A stretch of DNA of 64,000 nucleotides from Dichomitus squalens LYAD-421 SS1 (taxonomy: Eukaryota > Basidiomycota > Agaricomycetes > Polyporales > Polyporaceae): NCBI RefSeq assembly GCF_000275845.1, contig NW_006766925.1, positions 33,316-97,315 on the forward strand. Reading direction: 5' to 3'. Shown here one piece after another: positions 11,601 to 23,846 of the stretch. Every line of letters starts with the position of its first letter. Positions within the stretch are counted from its first letter, which is position 1. A program made the position numbers and the translations under genes. The notes under the pieces are model-generated. The model saw only the letters and a list, made by a program, of their open reading frames with translations. It was not told the origin of the DNA and did no database searches.

Positions 11601-13507
11601 ACGTCGACGAGGACTTGAACCTGAAGACGGAGGTCGACGACTCAACGGTTCGGACGTACAAGCTGTCCGGGCTGTACGACAGGTACTTCGAGTACGCGGA
11701 CTTGCTCGCGGCGCAGGCGCTCGTAAAGGAGGCCGTTGCTTTCCTGAAGCTGGTACCGTCAGAGTACGTCGGTGCAGCGGGTTCCCCATACGACTTCACG
11801 ATTGGTCGGGACCGTCTCCTCAAGGCCGCGAACGAAGTCCCTACTCGCACTACGTCTCTCGCCACTGCTGGCCCTGCCGTTCCCACTAAAGTTGCTCCCG
11901 CTGCAGCTCCTCGTGTTCCCTACGGCGGTGGATATGGTGCCCAGTACGGTGTGGCAGCACAACCCGTGCTCACCCAACCCGCACCTGCACCGTCGGTCTA
12001 CGATTCGTACGCGCCACAGGTACAAGCTGTGTCGTCCCAGAACGCCGGACCATATGCTCCACCGCAGCCTGCCGTGCAGCCTCAGCCGACCTACCAGCCG
12101 GCAGGCTCTGGCACGTACAACAGCTACTATGGTGGTGCTGCTCCTGGTCATGTTCAGCTACAGCCTCAGCAGGCTACCATTCCTCCGCCGCCTGCTCGTG
12201 GTGCAACTGCGACCCCCTCGGCATCGCTTCCCCCGCCTCCTAAGCGCGACCCTGGTGGCTGGAACGATGCACCTGCCGCTATTGGTGGAGCGCGACGCAC
12301 TCCGGCCAATGCGAACCCTGCGAAGCCCGCCGCGATCACGTCTCCCTTCCCCAACGCGCCCTCTCCGACGATCTCCGGGTTTCAATCGCCTCCTCCACCT
12401 GGTGCCAACCTGCCGCCTCCGCCGCGCCCAGGGAGTGTCACGCAACGTCCTCCTCCCCCTCCTCAAGGTCTACGCGGGCCTCCTCCCGGCCCTCCGGGTC
12501 CTGGACCTTATCCCCCTCATGCCCGTCCTCCTTCAGGTCCTCCGGGTCCTCCTGTGGGTCCTCCTCAAACGCACATCGCCCCTCCTCCTCAACGTTTGCC
12601 CTCTGGTGCCCCTCAAGGCCCTCCTGTCATCAACCGCGGACCCCCAGGCCCCTACGGCGTACCGCCCCAAGGGCCCATTCCTCGTCAGACTCCACCTCCC
12701 CCACAGCATGCTCAGTACCCACCTCCAGGCGGACCCTCCGGCTCATATGCGCCGCCCCCGGGCGCGGGCCCCGCACCTCCCTCAGGACCGTACGCTGCCC
12801 CTCCCCAACAGCAGCCTCCGCCCTCCGGTCCGTACGCGCCCCCACCGCAAGTGCAGCAGCACTTCGCTCAGCCGCCTGGGCCCGGCGTGCACCCTCCCCC
12901 ACCGGGTGGTGCGCCGCCTCTCGCGGGTCCACCGAGAGGTGTGACGCCTGGCGGTACGCCGGCGCCGCCACGCGCGAAGCCTGGTCCTCCACCACCGAAA
13001 TACCGTGAGTCGCTTGAGATCCTCCTTTTGACAGACAAGTTGACTTGTGCCTGACAGCGCCTGGTGACCGGAGCCACATACCTGACGAACTCCGTCCCGC
13101 GTACCAGGTGATCACGTCGCAACTCGAGCAGCTGAAGCAAGTCACGCCGGTATGTCCTCTAGATGCAACTATCAATCACGAACGAGACTGACGCAGTCTA
13201 ATTTCAGCCACAGCAGAAGCGACTTGTGGACGACCTCGAGCGAAGGATCAACCCCCTGTTCGATGCGTTGAACTGCGAGACCCTGTCAAGGCCGGTGTGC
13301 GAGCAGCTCCTGGTGCTGACTAGGGGTATGTCATCTATACCTTCACATGCCGAAGATCCATTCTGACTAGTTGTCTATCTAGCTATGGAAGCCCATGATC
13401 GCGACGCAGCGCTAGCGATTCATATGGACCTTTTGACACGTGGCTCGCTCACGGATGACATCGGCTTGTGGATGTCCGGTATCAAGCAGCTCATTGTCAG
13501 GTTGTAG
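8672..13507 (+). CDS. SEC31: COPII coat subunit Sec31
   Basis: Ten exons (8672-8892, 8950-9069, 9121-9232, 9283-9576, 9628-9714, 9766-9897, 9953-13004, 13058-13149, 13208-13325, 13383-13507) give 1450 residues. Sec31 forms the outer cage of COPII vesicles at ER exit sites with Sec13 and stimulates Sar1 GTPase. The N-terminus [16 protein letters not shown] opens a WD40 propeller with repeats ending IWAPD, IWDPE, VWDL and [23 protein letters not shown] is a strong family signature. A helical ancestral coatomer element follows (about residues 450-750), then a long proline-rich stretch (about 770-1330) of the kind that contacts Sec23/Sar1, and a C-terminal helical domain ending GIKQLIVRL. Intron 5 uses a GC donor (9715-9765). 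Length and order match the family. Confidence 0.95.
9715..9765 (+). other. GC-AG intron in SEC31
   Basis: The exon ends GAGAAG and the intron opens GCATGT and ends TATAAG. Only this junction keeps the frame across the conserved [16 protein letters not shown] propeller strand. The nearest in-frame GT donor would leave a 36-nt intron. Confidence 0.8.
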
Positions 13508-14462
13508 GGAAATAGGCAGCCGTATGGCGATACCTGAACGGGGCAAGGGATAGGCGGTAATTTATGCCATTCACAACGACGACAAAAGAGACGATGTTGG
13601 GAGACGGAGAGTAATGCATGGATGGACTGATTTGGTGGAGCAGCGTCGTCTCACTGTTCATCACGACTGTCTATAGATAATGTCGGTTACTTCTCAGAGT
13701 CGCCATCGAATCTGCCCTCAATCTTCGACTTGTCGGTGGCCTGCCTGTGTCCTCTCACTGTCTATACCCGTGCATACTGAGAGAGTGATATTGAAGTGCT
13801 TATCCGAGCAAGGACCCACAGTATCAGCGACTACTTGACGCTTTTCGCGGATGGACGACTCGGGCGCTCTGATCTGCCAAAAGTCACACAGCATCCGTCA
13901 ACACATGCACCTCTCGGTGCGACATGATTCCCTGCGAATCTGGGTGCGTTCTCTTCCAGTGTTGCTGCAACCTTAAGTAGTCCTTGACGTGCGCGTGCAA
14001 CAATTCAGGGCACAAGCCGTTTCCATCAGACCGAAGCCGCTTAAACACATGCGGGGATGTCTAGTGACCCCGTGGGGACCATGGCTTTGTTCCACATCAG
14101 CAATCGCATCAACTGTGCCCCCATAGATTCATTGTGCGTAACGCCCCCATGTGCTCGCTGCCGCTTGCTCGAGTGACACATCGTCATAACGAAGCGACAT
14201 TGGCCAACCTTTCCAAAGCAATCCTCCATTTAGCAAATCGTCTTGCGATTGCCCCTGATAACCTGATTTTCGTATGGCTAGGTGAACGGCTAACTCATGT
14301 CAGATGCTGAGGTGATCTTCTGCGCACGACTGTCGCAGCGGAACATCGACGCGCGCTCACGCCGTGGCACGAGTCCACATGTTTCTATTTACGATGCTAA
14401 CGTCGCGAATCGCGCAAAGGATTTTGGCGATCAGGGCTCGCTGATGTACGCAGTCGCCGCTC
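13508..14462. other. intergenic, no gene seen
   Basis: Contains the SEC31 3' region and the lipase upstream region. Only short open frames without domains are present. Confidence 0.5.
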
Positions 14463-14469
14463 TTATAAG
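14463..14469 (+). promoter_or_regulatory. TATA box of the lipase gene
   Basis: TTATAAG lies about 120 bp upstream of the lipase ATG. Confidence 0.4.
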
Positions 14470-14588
14470 TCTGCTGTCGAGGGTCGACCATACCTTGTCG
14501 GTCGACGTCTGTCCGTGCCCCGCCGCCCTCTCCGCGACCCCTCGCACCCAGGGCCTCCTACTTGTAGACTTGCAAGCCTGCTATCAAC

Positions 14589-15719
14589 ATGTTTGGCTTC
14601 CTCTCTACCACGTTGCTCGCTCTCGCTGGCAGTGCTGCCGCTCTTCCGGCACTCAAGGGCCGGGACGCGACCGAACTCTCCGCTTCCGCCCTCGCTAGCT
14701 ACGCACCTTTTACCCAATTCGCGAGGGCAGCGTACTGCGACTCGAGCAAGATCATACCATGGAATTGTGGCGGTGAGTAACTATTCTGACCTTTAACCCG
14801 GATGACCAGTACTGACAAGCAAGCCGACAGAGGCTTGCGCTGCGAACGCTGACTTCGAGCCGTCGCTTACTGGTGGAGATGGGAACGACGTCCAGCTGTG
14901 TAAGTTATGTGCGCCAGATTGGTTATATGACCCCTTACCCTTGTGATTCCGCTTCCCAGACTTCGTCGGCTACTGGCCCGACCAGAATGCCGTCGTGGTG
15001 GCACACGAGGGCACGGACCCAACGCAGTTGTGCGTAATATTGAGCTTCTTTGTCTCCGGGTGATACTCACCAATCTTATCTATAGCCTATCAGACTTGAC
15101 GGACGTCGACATTCCCATGGAGAACCTCAACAGTGACCTGTTCCCTGGGGTATCTTCGGATGTCCAGGTCCACAGCGGCTTCGCGAACGAGCACGCGAAG
15201 ACAGCCACCATAATCCTAGATGAGGTTAAGAAGCAATTGTCCTCGTCAGGTGCTTCAACCGTCATTGCCGTAAGTGTCTAGAGTCATCTACGAACGTCTC
15301 TCCAACCATATAACCAGGTCGGCCACTCTCTGGGAGGCGCCCTCTCTGAGCTCGACGCCTTGTTCTTTACGCTCAACCTGCCTTCGAGCGTCCACGTTAA
15401 GGCTGTCACCTATGGCACACCTCGTGTCGGAAACCCTGCATGGGCCACCCTCTTCGATTCCAAAGTCTCTGACTTTGTCCGGATCGACAACGAGAAGGAT
15501 CCTGTTCCTATCGTCCCCGGTCGCTTCCTTGGCTTCCAACATCCACATGGCGAGATTCACATCGTCAGCCCCGGCGAGGCCTATTCATGCCCCGGAGATG
15601 ACGATGCTACGGATCCTCAGTGCACTATTTCCCAGGTTCCGAACATTGCAGAAAGCAATATCCTTGATCATCTTGGTCCTTACGAGGGCATCTACATCGG
15701 CACGCTTTTCTGCACATGA
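14589..15719 (+). CDS. secreted class 3 (alpha/beta-hydrolase) lipase
   Basis: Five exons (14589-14772, 14831-14899, 14960-15029, 15086-15269, 15318-15719) give 302 residues. A signal peptide is evident (MFGFLSTTLLALAGSAAALP), followed by a dibasic-like KGR that could be a propeptide cleavage site. The nucleophile elbow GHSLGG carries the catalytic serine, assembled across the exon 4/5 junction. HEGTDPTQ matches the oxyanion-side motif of fungal class 3 lipases, DNEKDPVP supplies the catalytic aspartate, and HPHGEIHI near the C-terminus carries the likely catalytic histidine region. Cysteines at CDSSKIIPWNC, CPGDDD and the C-terminal FCT suggest extracellular disulfides. It should hydrolyse acylglycerols or related esters outside the cell. 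Length matches the family. Confidence 0.92.
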
Positions 15720-16569
15720 AAATACACACCGCTCGACGAGAAGGTGTATCACATGTTGTACTGTTCAGATGAATCACATTGAATTTCAGCTTTCAGGGTG
15801 TTCCAAGTGCCATGAAGTAGTGTAGAAACTCTGTGTATGGTCCACGGAGGCTACGCCGCGACCTCCCTCACGAACGCCGCCTGCCGAAACCGTAGCATGC
15901 GGGGACTCTGTGTACACCCTTGAAAAGACGGGCACCTCCTAATATCAGTAGCTTGTAGGACATCTAGACCGATCACTCCCCCAGCGAATTTCCCTGTTTT
16001 CGACGAAACGCACGGAGAACATTGCGATGAGCTCATGGAGAATCCTGTACGGATTCCTTGTCCCAGCGTCGGCTAGCTGTTGGCTTGGGCGCTGAACAGA
16101 GCGGCTTAAGACAGAGTCCACGGCTGTGTCTGCATCCCGTACGGGTAGCGTAGTCTCTATCCGAGTCCACAGTGGAAGGACTTCAAGATTGGTCGCCAAA
16201 TTCTTTATAAACTCGCCACTCACCGCCGGCTGAAAGCCTTGAGAGAAGGGATTCGGAACAGCAACACGCTAGTCCTTGTCGAGGATCATGGATCATCCAT
16301 TGCTACCATTCGTCATAGCAATATCACTCTCGAACATTTATGACATTTAGGAGAAAGACAAGGCCCGTGGCTCTGGCCTCCCCATCTAGCATGCTATCAG
16401 TGGTGTTGGATTCGTCCACATGCACCTACTAATGCTATTGCTGTGCGCTTCTGCAAGTAGTGTAGATATGATGACTACTATACAGCAATTGTGTAAGACA
16501 TACATGCACGTGAGATAGCCTCTGATGCCCCCATCCGAGGCATAACGCCCCCTGATTCTGGCTGTAATG
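15720..16569. other. intergenic, no gene seen
   Basis: Lies between convergent genes. A minus-strand frame at 15945-16223 has no domain and no supporting splice context. Confidence 0.45.
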
Positions 16570-17870
16570 TTACACAGCCGCCGCGGTGCTGATCGAGTGC
16601 AGCTCAGTCTCATCGTCGACCTTCGATGTGGTATTTCCGTGGACATAAACCTCGATGTTCGAGTCAGCCCCAGTCAGCGCAGTCATAGTGGTACCTGTCA
16701 GGCCCGTGACTCTTGTCTCCGACTTCCTCGCGATATTCCATGTCATTGTGCGACTTGGATGCTGGGTGTAATAGTTGTCGTCGTGCCGCTGATGGCCGAC
16801 ACGGAGAATGACAATTGAGAAGATGATGCCAGTCAACGGGGTTGCCTGTGCAATGGACATGAGCACACCCCGAAGGAAGGTTTGGGTTTGGGGGGGGGGA
16901 TCTACTTGCCATTTCAGACATGATCTCTAGGCCTTGTGAGCCGAAGTTGAGGGTCATCACATAAACGAAGAGGTACGCCGCGTTGATCATGCCACTCTCC
17001 AAGATGATGCGGACGATAGGGGTGAGGCTTGAGCCTTGCGCCCGCTCCGCCGTGACCCGTGCCATCTGCCGATCGACATACCAGATGCGGAATGCAAGCA
17101 GGGCTAGACGAAAATCATAAGTAGCTGGAGACAAGTAGACATGTAATTGGCACTCACACGTAGCGATCGCGTTTGCAACCAGACTGAGAGAGAAGAATGC
17201 CTTCAACCATGTCGCTTCGGAAAGCACCGTTTGGTTGGGGAGATTGCTATACGCCCACATTGTGTATGAACCCGAGACTAGATCCCCGTTAGCGACTCGT
17301 CACTCTTATGAAAGAGAAACCTCCCATACCTGCGCTAATAAGGGATAGGATGACGGGTAGGATTATAACCCATAAAGTCTTTCCCCAGACCACCCAACAC
17401 CGATAGTTCTACAGCAAGCCTCGATCAGATTAGGTGCATCCGGACAGAAGATGTATGTTCAGCTGACCACGAAAGAGTCCCCAACAAGCAAGACGGCGAT
17501 AAGTATACTGTGCTTGGTCGTGAAAAGCGGCCGAGTGACATCCGCCAGATACGCTATGCGCGCCGAGCGAGGATCATGGTGGATAAACGCGACGAATACG
17601 TTCGAAGTATCGACTGCGAACCGTGCCGTAGCGAGGAGAATGAGTAGGACGCCAGCAGTGATCATCGGCCAGCTAAGCTGTGAGCCATATCGCGCACGAC
17701 GCCGTACGAGGTCATAGCTGCACACGCAGAACAGACAGACGAAGACACCTATGAGTCAGGAAGAGTGAGTAATAGCGGCAATCGTTTTCAATAGAGCATA
17801 GTAGCTGACCGTATAAGGCGCCCTCAGCCGCAAGGCCGGCGAGCTCAGCGACGTCGATTAGCATAGGCAT
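16570..17870 (-). CDS. basidiomycete multi-pass membrane protein (DUF6534-like)
   Basis: Six exons, in order 17810-17870, 17468-17748, 17330-17408, 17158-17277, 16910-17103 and 16570-16845, give 336 residues. Hydrophobic helices are visible at residues about 12-30 (ALYGVFVCLFCVCSYDL), 45-65 (MITAGVLLILLATARFAV), 95-110, 120-140 (WVIILPVILSLISAG), 150-175, 200-225 and 235-255 (TGIIFSIVILRVG), which suggests seven segments. Features typical of this group are NYRCWVVWGK, AFRIWYVDRQ and IILESGMINAAYLF. The tail is polar and threonine-rich. The molecular function of the family is not known; a receptor or sensor role is only suggested by topology. Intron 5 (16846-16909) has a GC donor and contains a run of nine or more G on the plus strand. 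Confidence 0.75.
16846..16909 (-). other. GC-AG intron in the 7TM-type gene
   Basis: On the minus strand the exon ends GAAATG and the intron starts GCAAGTAG and ends GCACAG. The alternative GT two bases further in would shift the frame away from the conserved TPLTGIIFSIVILRVG helix. Confidence 0.75.
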
Positions 17871-18855
17871 CGTAAGGACAACGCTTCCGCTGGTGCTGCT
17901 GCCGTAGACGTATGTAGGTGGTACGAAGGTGAAGAAAGGAGCGGAGGTAGATTGCGATGGGATACGAGTCAGCTACCCGGCCGGTGAGTCGTAGCCTGAG
18001 CCGAGTCCTAAGCGACGTCAAGATATCTGACAACAACTCGGCATTCACAACTCATCACTATATAGGCGATTACGGCACACCGCTGCGTACGGGGCCTGAG
18101 CGCAAACGCCAAGATCTTCGGCGACGATAGCTCCGCCAGTGTCACATAACAGAACGACATGGCATTTGACGCAAAGCTTCGCCAGGAACTGTAGCACGAG
18201 CTGGAGATCATAACAGCGAATCAGCCCCTGTGTAAGTTGACATGAGACAGCACCATGGGACAGCGACCAAGTGGGCGGATTGACAGTCGCTGCGTAGCCG
18301 CCACAACGCCGCCACCGAAGACGCGAAGATGCGCTCACTTAGTGGTGAGAATACATGGTGTCCTCGTGGTAGCCCGCTGACATCCCGCACAGGCTCGGAT
18401 GGCAATTTGTGAGGAGAAGCCGTGGAGCACTTGGGAGTCCGCTGGCACCGGGGCTTTGTATGAATCACAAACTTTGATGCAGAGCGCTAGCTGATCTCGG
18501 GCACAGCGGCGTCCATAGATCGCCTGAACATCTGCTGGCGTGTCTGCGAGCAGGCTGCAAGAGGCCAGAGGTGGCACCCTTGTGTCTCACCAGACGACAA
18601 GCGTGGTCTTCGAGGATGGCTGATAACAGAAGGAGATCCCAAGCAGGTTCAAGGTCCCGAAGAGTAGATGGCATCGTGATGAGTACGATCACCCAATCAT
18701 CCATGAGAACCGGAGCAACAGATTCAGCGGAGAAGCCATGAGAGCTAAGGATCCTTTACTGTACAAATGGGATGACACTTCAAACAAGCCCAGGTTCCGA
18801 CGGGGTGCGGGAAGACGAGAAGAAGACATACGTCTAGGCTTGAGGACTCGGCAGT
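17871..18855. other. no supported gene; weak membrane-protein remnant on minus strand
   Basis: Minus-strand fragments around 18045-18210 read TGGAIVAED and KILAFAL in different frames, resembling a broken DUF6533 helix. They cannot be joined into a gene. The rest shows nothing. Confidence 0.25.
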
Positions 18856-20507
18856 TCAGTTCACCAAGGGCTCGATGACGATGCCCTTGCTCCAGACCTT
18901 CTTGGGGTCGTACTTGGCCTTAACTTTGCGCAGCCGTGCGTAATTGTCCCCGAAGACGTCCTCCGGCATCTCGTGGCCTTGGCACATATTGAGGAACCAG
19001 CCGATATCCTTGCCGGACAACTCCGCGTTCTTCTTGCGCACGAGCTCCACGATGGACTCCGTGAACTCCTTGCACGCCTGTACAGACGCATCTGTTGTGG
19101 ACCTACGATGGATACAGAACATGAGCTCGATTGTTCAACTCGACAGCACTGACATGACACGGGGACATGAGCAGGGTCGCGCACCTTCCTTGCACAGCCA
19201 TCCAGTAGTATGGCATGCGCTTGAGCGCGGTGGCGTCGGACGGGACTTCCGCCATCTTGTCGGGGACAGTCAAGTCCCAGAGGACTGCAGACCCGCGGAC
19301 CTCTTCGCTGGTCTCGGTGAACGCCACCCATCTATCCCAGACAGTCTTCAGGAGTTCGGGGAAGAAGTCCGAGAACATCGTGCCACGGATGGCGAGTCGC
19401 CGCGGGGCCGTCGCCAAGGAGGCATCCGCCGCGTGCGAAGCAGTAAGCATGTCGGGAACTGTCCCGACCTTGTCGAGGACGGGCTTCACTTCGCCGTCGC
19501 GGAAGGGCGCAAGGACAGCCTGCGCGCGCGATCCGTCCGCGTCGTGAAGCACTGTGGGTAGGATCACAATCGATGGCTATGAGAGAAAAGATCAACATGA
19601 TGCATCCCAACCGGAAAGGCCAGAAGACATGCCTTGAAGTGAGGGGCAGGGCGCGAAAAATTCATCGTGAAACGCTCCCTCGGCGTCTGCGTCTTCTTCC
19701 ATTCCTAGGGCCAGACACGCGCACAGTTAGCCTATCGTCGATCATCTGCTGCGCAACAACCACCCGTACGTACTGGGATGATGGCAAGGATCTTGTCGAT
19801 TTCAGTACCGGGGAATGCGAGGATCCCGGACGATATCGGACCCGCGGGAGGATGGGTCCTGAAGACGAATTCCACGACGATCCCGAACTGCCCACCGCCG
19901 CCTAACAAGAAGGCGCAGTGAGCCGGGGGCAGATGCTATGCAAGGTTTGAAACCTACCGCGGATAGCCCAAAAGAGATCCGGCTCCTCATTGTGACTTGC
20001 TCTCACGATACGACCGTCGGCGAGAACCACGGTAGCCGAGATGAGGTTGTCGACGGCGGTGCCATGCTCAGCCGTGAGAGGGCCAAATCCGCCACCCAAA
20101 GTGAAGCCCCCGACACCGACGAACCAGAGTGGAGAACCTACAACGTCCACCTTAGCCTTGGAGGTGACTTCATACACATCACCCCAGTACGCGCCGCCTT
20201 GGACGGTGATGGACTGCTTGTCCTCCGCGAGGGTCACCTTGTTCAGCTTGCTGAGGTCGATGACGATGCCTCCGTCAGAGCTCGCCCAGGTGGACGAATG
20301 AGCACCGCCACCCTTCACGGCGATCTCAATAGGAGGGGTTTGCGAAGTCGCGTACGCGAGAACAGGGGGAATGTCTTCGTACACGGCGGGTTGCACGACG
20401 TACTTGGCGGGGAGCGAGGATAGATCCGAATTCCGCTTAAGAGCCGCAGTGTACGCCTCTCCAGAGTCGGGAGTGAGGATCGTGCCCTGGATCTTGAGAA
20501 TGTCCAT
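18856..20507 (-). CDS. FAD-linked oxidoreductase, berberine-bridge (BBE) type
   Basis: Five exons (19958-20507, 19774-19901, 19633-19704, 19185-19576, 18856-19102) give 462 residues. The FAD-binding PCMH domain spans about residues 40-210: GGGAHSST holds the histidine that normally carries covalent FAD, VGVGGFTLGGGFGPL is the pyrophosphate-binding loop and VVLADGRIV completes it. The C-terminal YDPKKVW is the usual BBE ending. The second covalent cysteine of bicovalent enzymes is not present (SPLWFVGVGG at that place), so monocovalent FAD is likely. These enzymes oxidise alcohols, sugars or secondary metabolites with oxygen. There is no clear signal peptide at the chosen ATG. The frame stays open upstream to an ATG at 20714, so a longer N-terminus is possible. 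The intron at 19577-19632 has a GC donor. Confidence 0.85.
19577..19632 (-). other. GC-AG intron in the BBE-type oxidase gene
   Basis: The exon ends TTCAAG and the intron starts GCATGTCT and ends CTCATAG, joining HFK to PSIVILPTVLHDADG in phase 0. The GT inside GCATGT would give the wrong phase. The donor hexamer equals that of the SEC31 GC-AG intron. Confidence 0.75.
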
Positions 20508-21894
20508 GGATGCTGGTGATGTCGACGACTTCGCTGAGGCTGAGGTTTCTGTGGCAAGTTGCTTGTTGCCCTGGGTGGACGATGACCTGGTGAAAGCGAA
20601 CGGAAAGATGGAGCGCAGACACTGCATGATATCCAAGATGTCAGCGGGCGACGGGCGGTCAGAGCTGCATGGGGATCCGTACGTTGTAGAAGCGTCTGGC
20701 TCAATGTAGACCATTCGCTGGTGTGACCAAAGACTTGGCTTCCGCTATGTCTATGAGCGAGAAGTGGTCCAGAAGGCTTCCAGATGCTGATCCCCCACGC
20801 GGCCCGAGCGGTGATGAGGCTCGCAGCGAAGGAGTTGGCGCCCCTCTTCATAAGCATGGGGTCGGGAGAACGATATTCACGCTTCCGTGTGTGCAGTGGC
20901 AGGGTGCAGAAGCGGCGCTGTGTATTCGGGCTCGACGATGGTGGCGGCGAGGAGAAGCAAGCGTGCGCTGCCCATCACGGTGAGCGCCAGCTATCGGCCT
21001 TCTCCCTCATCTATTACAGACCTCATGCGGGTGTACTCTCAGCTTCGTTCCTTAGTCGCGGTAGAAAACAACGCCCCTGGGTTCGGTTCCAATGCAGTCT
21101 TCAGTACAACGTCTAAAATCCAGCAACCGATCCCTCGATCAATCTTCACCGGGTTCTGTTCTTTGCCCTGCTCTCTGATAGAGCTGAATGTGTTATCGGA
21201 GTGAGTAGAGAAAATCAATCCCCAACAAGATCAGGTACGTTCGTCCATCATCCTTCTGGTATCCGCATGGGAGAATAGGTCCAAGTCGGCCAAGGAGCGC
21301 AGAGTCGATGTCCCGCGGCAAGTACGGGACACATCCAATATCCGACGTCCATGGTCTTAGAAGACCCTAGCTATTCACCCACAGGGTCCCGTCCGAACGA
21401 CGCCCGCAATCTGGCGAACAAGCCTCACTACGTCTTCGTCCTCCTGTCGGAGTCCCTTGCGCAGCACCTGGGATCCCAGGATCAAGCAGATTAACGCACC
21501 AGCTGCAATCTTGAATGATCCGCTTGCGTTCGGGTGCTACTGCGTTCACCTCACATTACGGCATGGTGGTTGTTGTCATCGCCGGGGGGAACCTTAGGAC
21601 TCAGTCATGGCAGCAGTGAAAACGCCTGTAAGTGCCGTTTATCGTGTGAGTGAACGGACATCTTCGAACCCCATCTGAGAGTGTTGCTGGGTGACTGAGT
21701 TGTCCAAACTCGTGTAGCTCCTTCCGGCTTATGAGGCCTCCATATATCACGTTTTGCCATAAGTGGAGCATTCCTACATCGATGGCTTGCTTAACGCCTA
21801 TGGAGGAGCTTACAAATGGTGCAATACTGTAACCCAAAAAGAACTTGCAAACGGTGTACAGCGAGCGCGTGATGTAGGCTGCGGTATATATGCT
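20508..21894. other. intergenic between divergent oxidoreductase genes, no gene seen
   Basis: Contains the possible upstream extension of the BBE oxidase (to 20714) and short open frames on both strands without domains. It probably holds the shared upstream regions of the BBE oxidase and the aldo-keto reductase. Confidence 0.4.
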
Positions 21895-21901
21895 CTCTCG
21901 A
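21895..21901 (+). promoter_or_regulatory. TATA box of the aldo-keto reductase gene
   Basis: TATATAT lies about 100 bp before the ATG at 21996. Confidence 0.45.
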
Positions 21902-21995
21902 CTTCCTATGGGATGCTTCTGCCTAAGCGGTACTACACGCTCAGCAATATCCGCCCGCGCTTTCGTGCCCTCTTGTTGGTATCATCCTTACTGTC

Positions 21996-23240
21996 ATGAC
22001 GGCGTCTCCCCTTGCAATTGATACGACCGTACGCTTGCGGTCTGGTACGTATTGTCTCGCTCTATCCGACTGGTGCTCGTATTGATTTGAAGCCTTTCGA
22101 TCCAGGCTATGAACTGCCTCTCCTCGGACTTGGCGTTTATATGAATGACGATGCCAAGACAGCATCCCTGGCAGCTTTGAAGGCTGGCTACCGGTACGCC
22201 AATGTCATTGTTTGTACGCATATAGACTGACAGGCGACCCTGTGTTTGATGCGCAGTCACATCGACTCTGCTCGTATGTACGGCAACGAGGCTCAAGTGG
22301 GCGAGGCTGTTCGGGAGAGCGGCATCCCGCGAAACCAAATCTACATCAGTACGCTCTTCACATGTCAAGCGTGGGACTGGGTTGGCCGCTCATGATCACG
22401 CAGCGTCGAAGGTGACCAACGACGACCATGGCTACGAGAAGACTCTCGCCGCTGTAGACGAGTCGCTGAAGACGTTCGGGTTCGATTATTTGGATTTCAT
22501 GCTGATTCACAGCGCGATGTCCGACAAGCCCACCCGCCTCGCTACCTGGAAGGCCCTAATCGAGGCGAAGAAGGCGGGCAAGATCCGCTCCATCGGCGTT
22601 TCGAACTAGTCAGCTTCTTTCATTCGTGGAAGTGGGGTCGGATTTCCTCACATAGCGATGTACAGTGGCGTCAAGCACCTAGAGGAGATCCGGGAAGCCG
22701 GCCTGGAACTTCCCGACGTCAACCAGATCGAAGTGAGAGAACACGCTCTTGCTGCGGTCGTCGCGGCGTGTTGCTCACATTGCCACGAATAGCTTCAACC
22801 GTTGAACCAACAGAAGGAGATCGCCGAGTACTGCAACAAACATGGCATCTTCATCGAGGCCTACGCTCCGCTCATGCGGACCCAGTGGGATGTTCCTGCG
22901 ATCCTCGAAGTCGCGAAGAAGGTCTGCCCCTTCCCCCACTCCCACGGGTATATTGAGCACTCATGCTCCGCCGCAGTATACCAAAACACCTGCTCAAATA
23001 CTGGTTCGCTGGTCCCTGCAGCGCGGGTACGCCTCCTTCAGCCTACCATGCTCGTTTCAGGCTAACAGTTGACGTTCTCTCAGTTTCGCACCCTTGCCGA
23101 AGTCCGCAAACCCTGCTCGAGTGGCAAGCAACGCAGATGTCTACGACTTCGAGCTGAGCGCAGAGGACGTAGCTCGTATCGATGCTCTCGACCGTGGCAA
23201 GGAGGGCACTATTACCTGGAACCCAGTTGATGTTGACTGA
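21996..23240 (+). CDS. aldo-keto reductase
   Basis: Eight exons (21996-22044, 22106-22193, 22257-22348, 22404-22608, 22666-22732, 22793-22921, 22977-23026, 23084-23240) give 278 residues, the usual size for a cytosolic NADPH-dependent aldo-keto reductase. All four catalytic residues are visible: Asp and Tyr in [11 protein letters not shown], Lys in ITSKVTND and His in MLIHSAMS. The strand [16 protein letters not shown] and the NADPH-binding C-terminal part ([20 protein letters not shown], whose Lys, Ser and Arg contact the 2'-phosphate) match the (beta/alpha)8 barrel. It reduces aldehydes or ketones to alcohols. The substrate cannot be read from sequence; its GMC and BBE oxidase neighbours produce or use carbonyl compounds, so a linked redox role is possible but unproven. 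Confidence 0.92.
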
Positions 23241-23846
23241 GATTGGTGCTCGAGCGTGCCAGGGGCGGTATTGTTTGAAATGCATTTGATCAGACCCAAT
23301 TATTGTGTGCAATACGTGGTGGCTTCGAAGGCATCACACTTACTATTGTTGTCTGCGGTATCCAGTTGGATGCTTTATGAATTTGAAAGACTCCTTATGG
23401 CGCTGTGCAATGCCCTACAGTCTAGACCGCTCAGCCTCGCTCTGCCCGTACGAACAAACCGGAGGCGGTGGTCCGAGTTCTGGTACCTAGGCTTTGGGCG
23501 CTGCTTCACTTACGGTGTCTCTATTAGCGCGAGCGGTCGTTTTTTCACGGGTCTTTGCTCTCTGCCACGATGACTCCGCTCTTCGGGAGGATCCTACAAC
23601 GGCATCCCACCTATGCGTTCTATACGTTCTGATCAGGCGATTCTAGCTTCAAACCTTGTGAGCAGGCGTGTGCAATCGGAACTGGAGTTGGTAATCCATT
23701 ACACACTGGGAGTAATGCCCGATTGTGCTCGGAGGGTGACTGGCCCACACCGGACACTGGAGCCAATGGCATCTGCAGTCTCTTGTAGGATTCTTCTATA
23801 CGTTTAGGGACTGCGCACCGATGCGCTATCACAGCACTACACCATC
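23241..23846. other. intergenic, no gene seen
   Basis: 3' region of the reductase and upstream region of the permease. Open frames lack domains. Confidence 0.5.

Noticed and set aside
11772..12944. 390-codon frame inside SEC31
   Set aside because: Alternative frame of the proline-rich repeat region; composition is a by-product of CCT/CCC codons.
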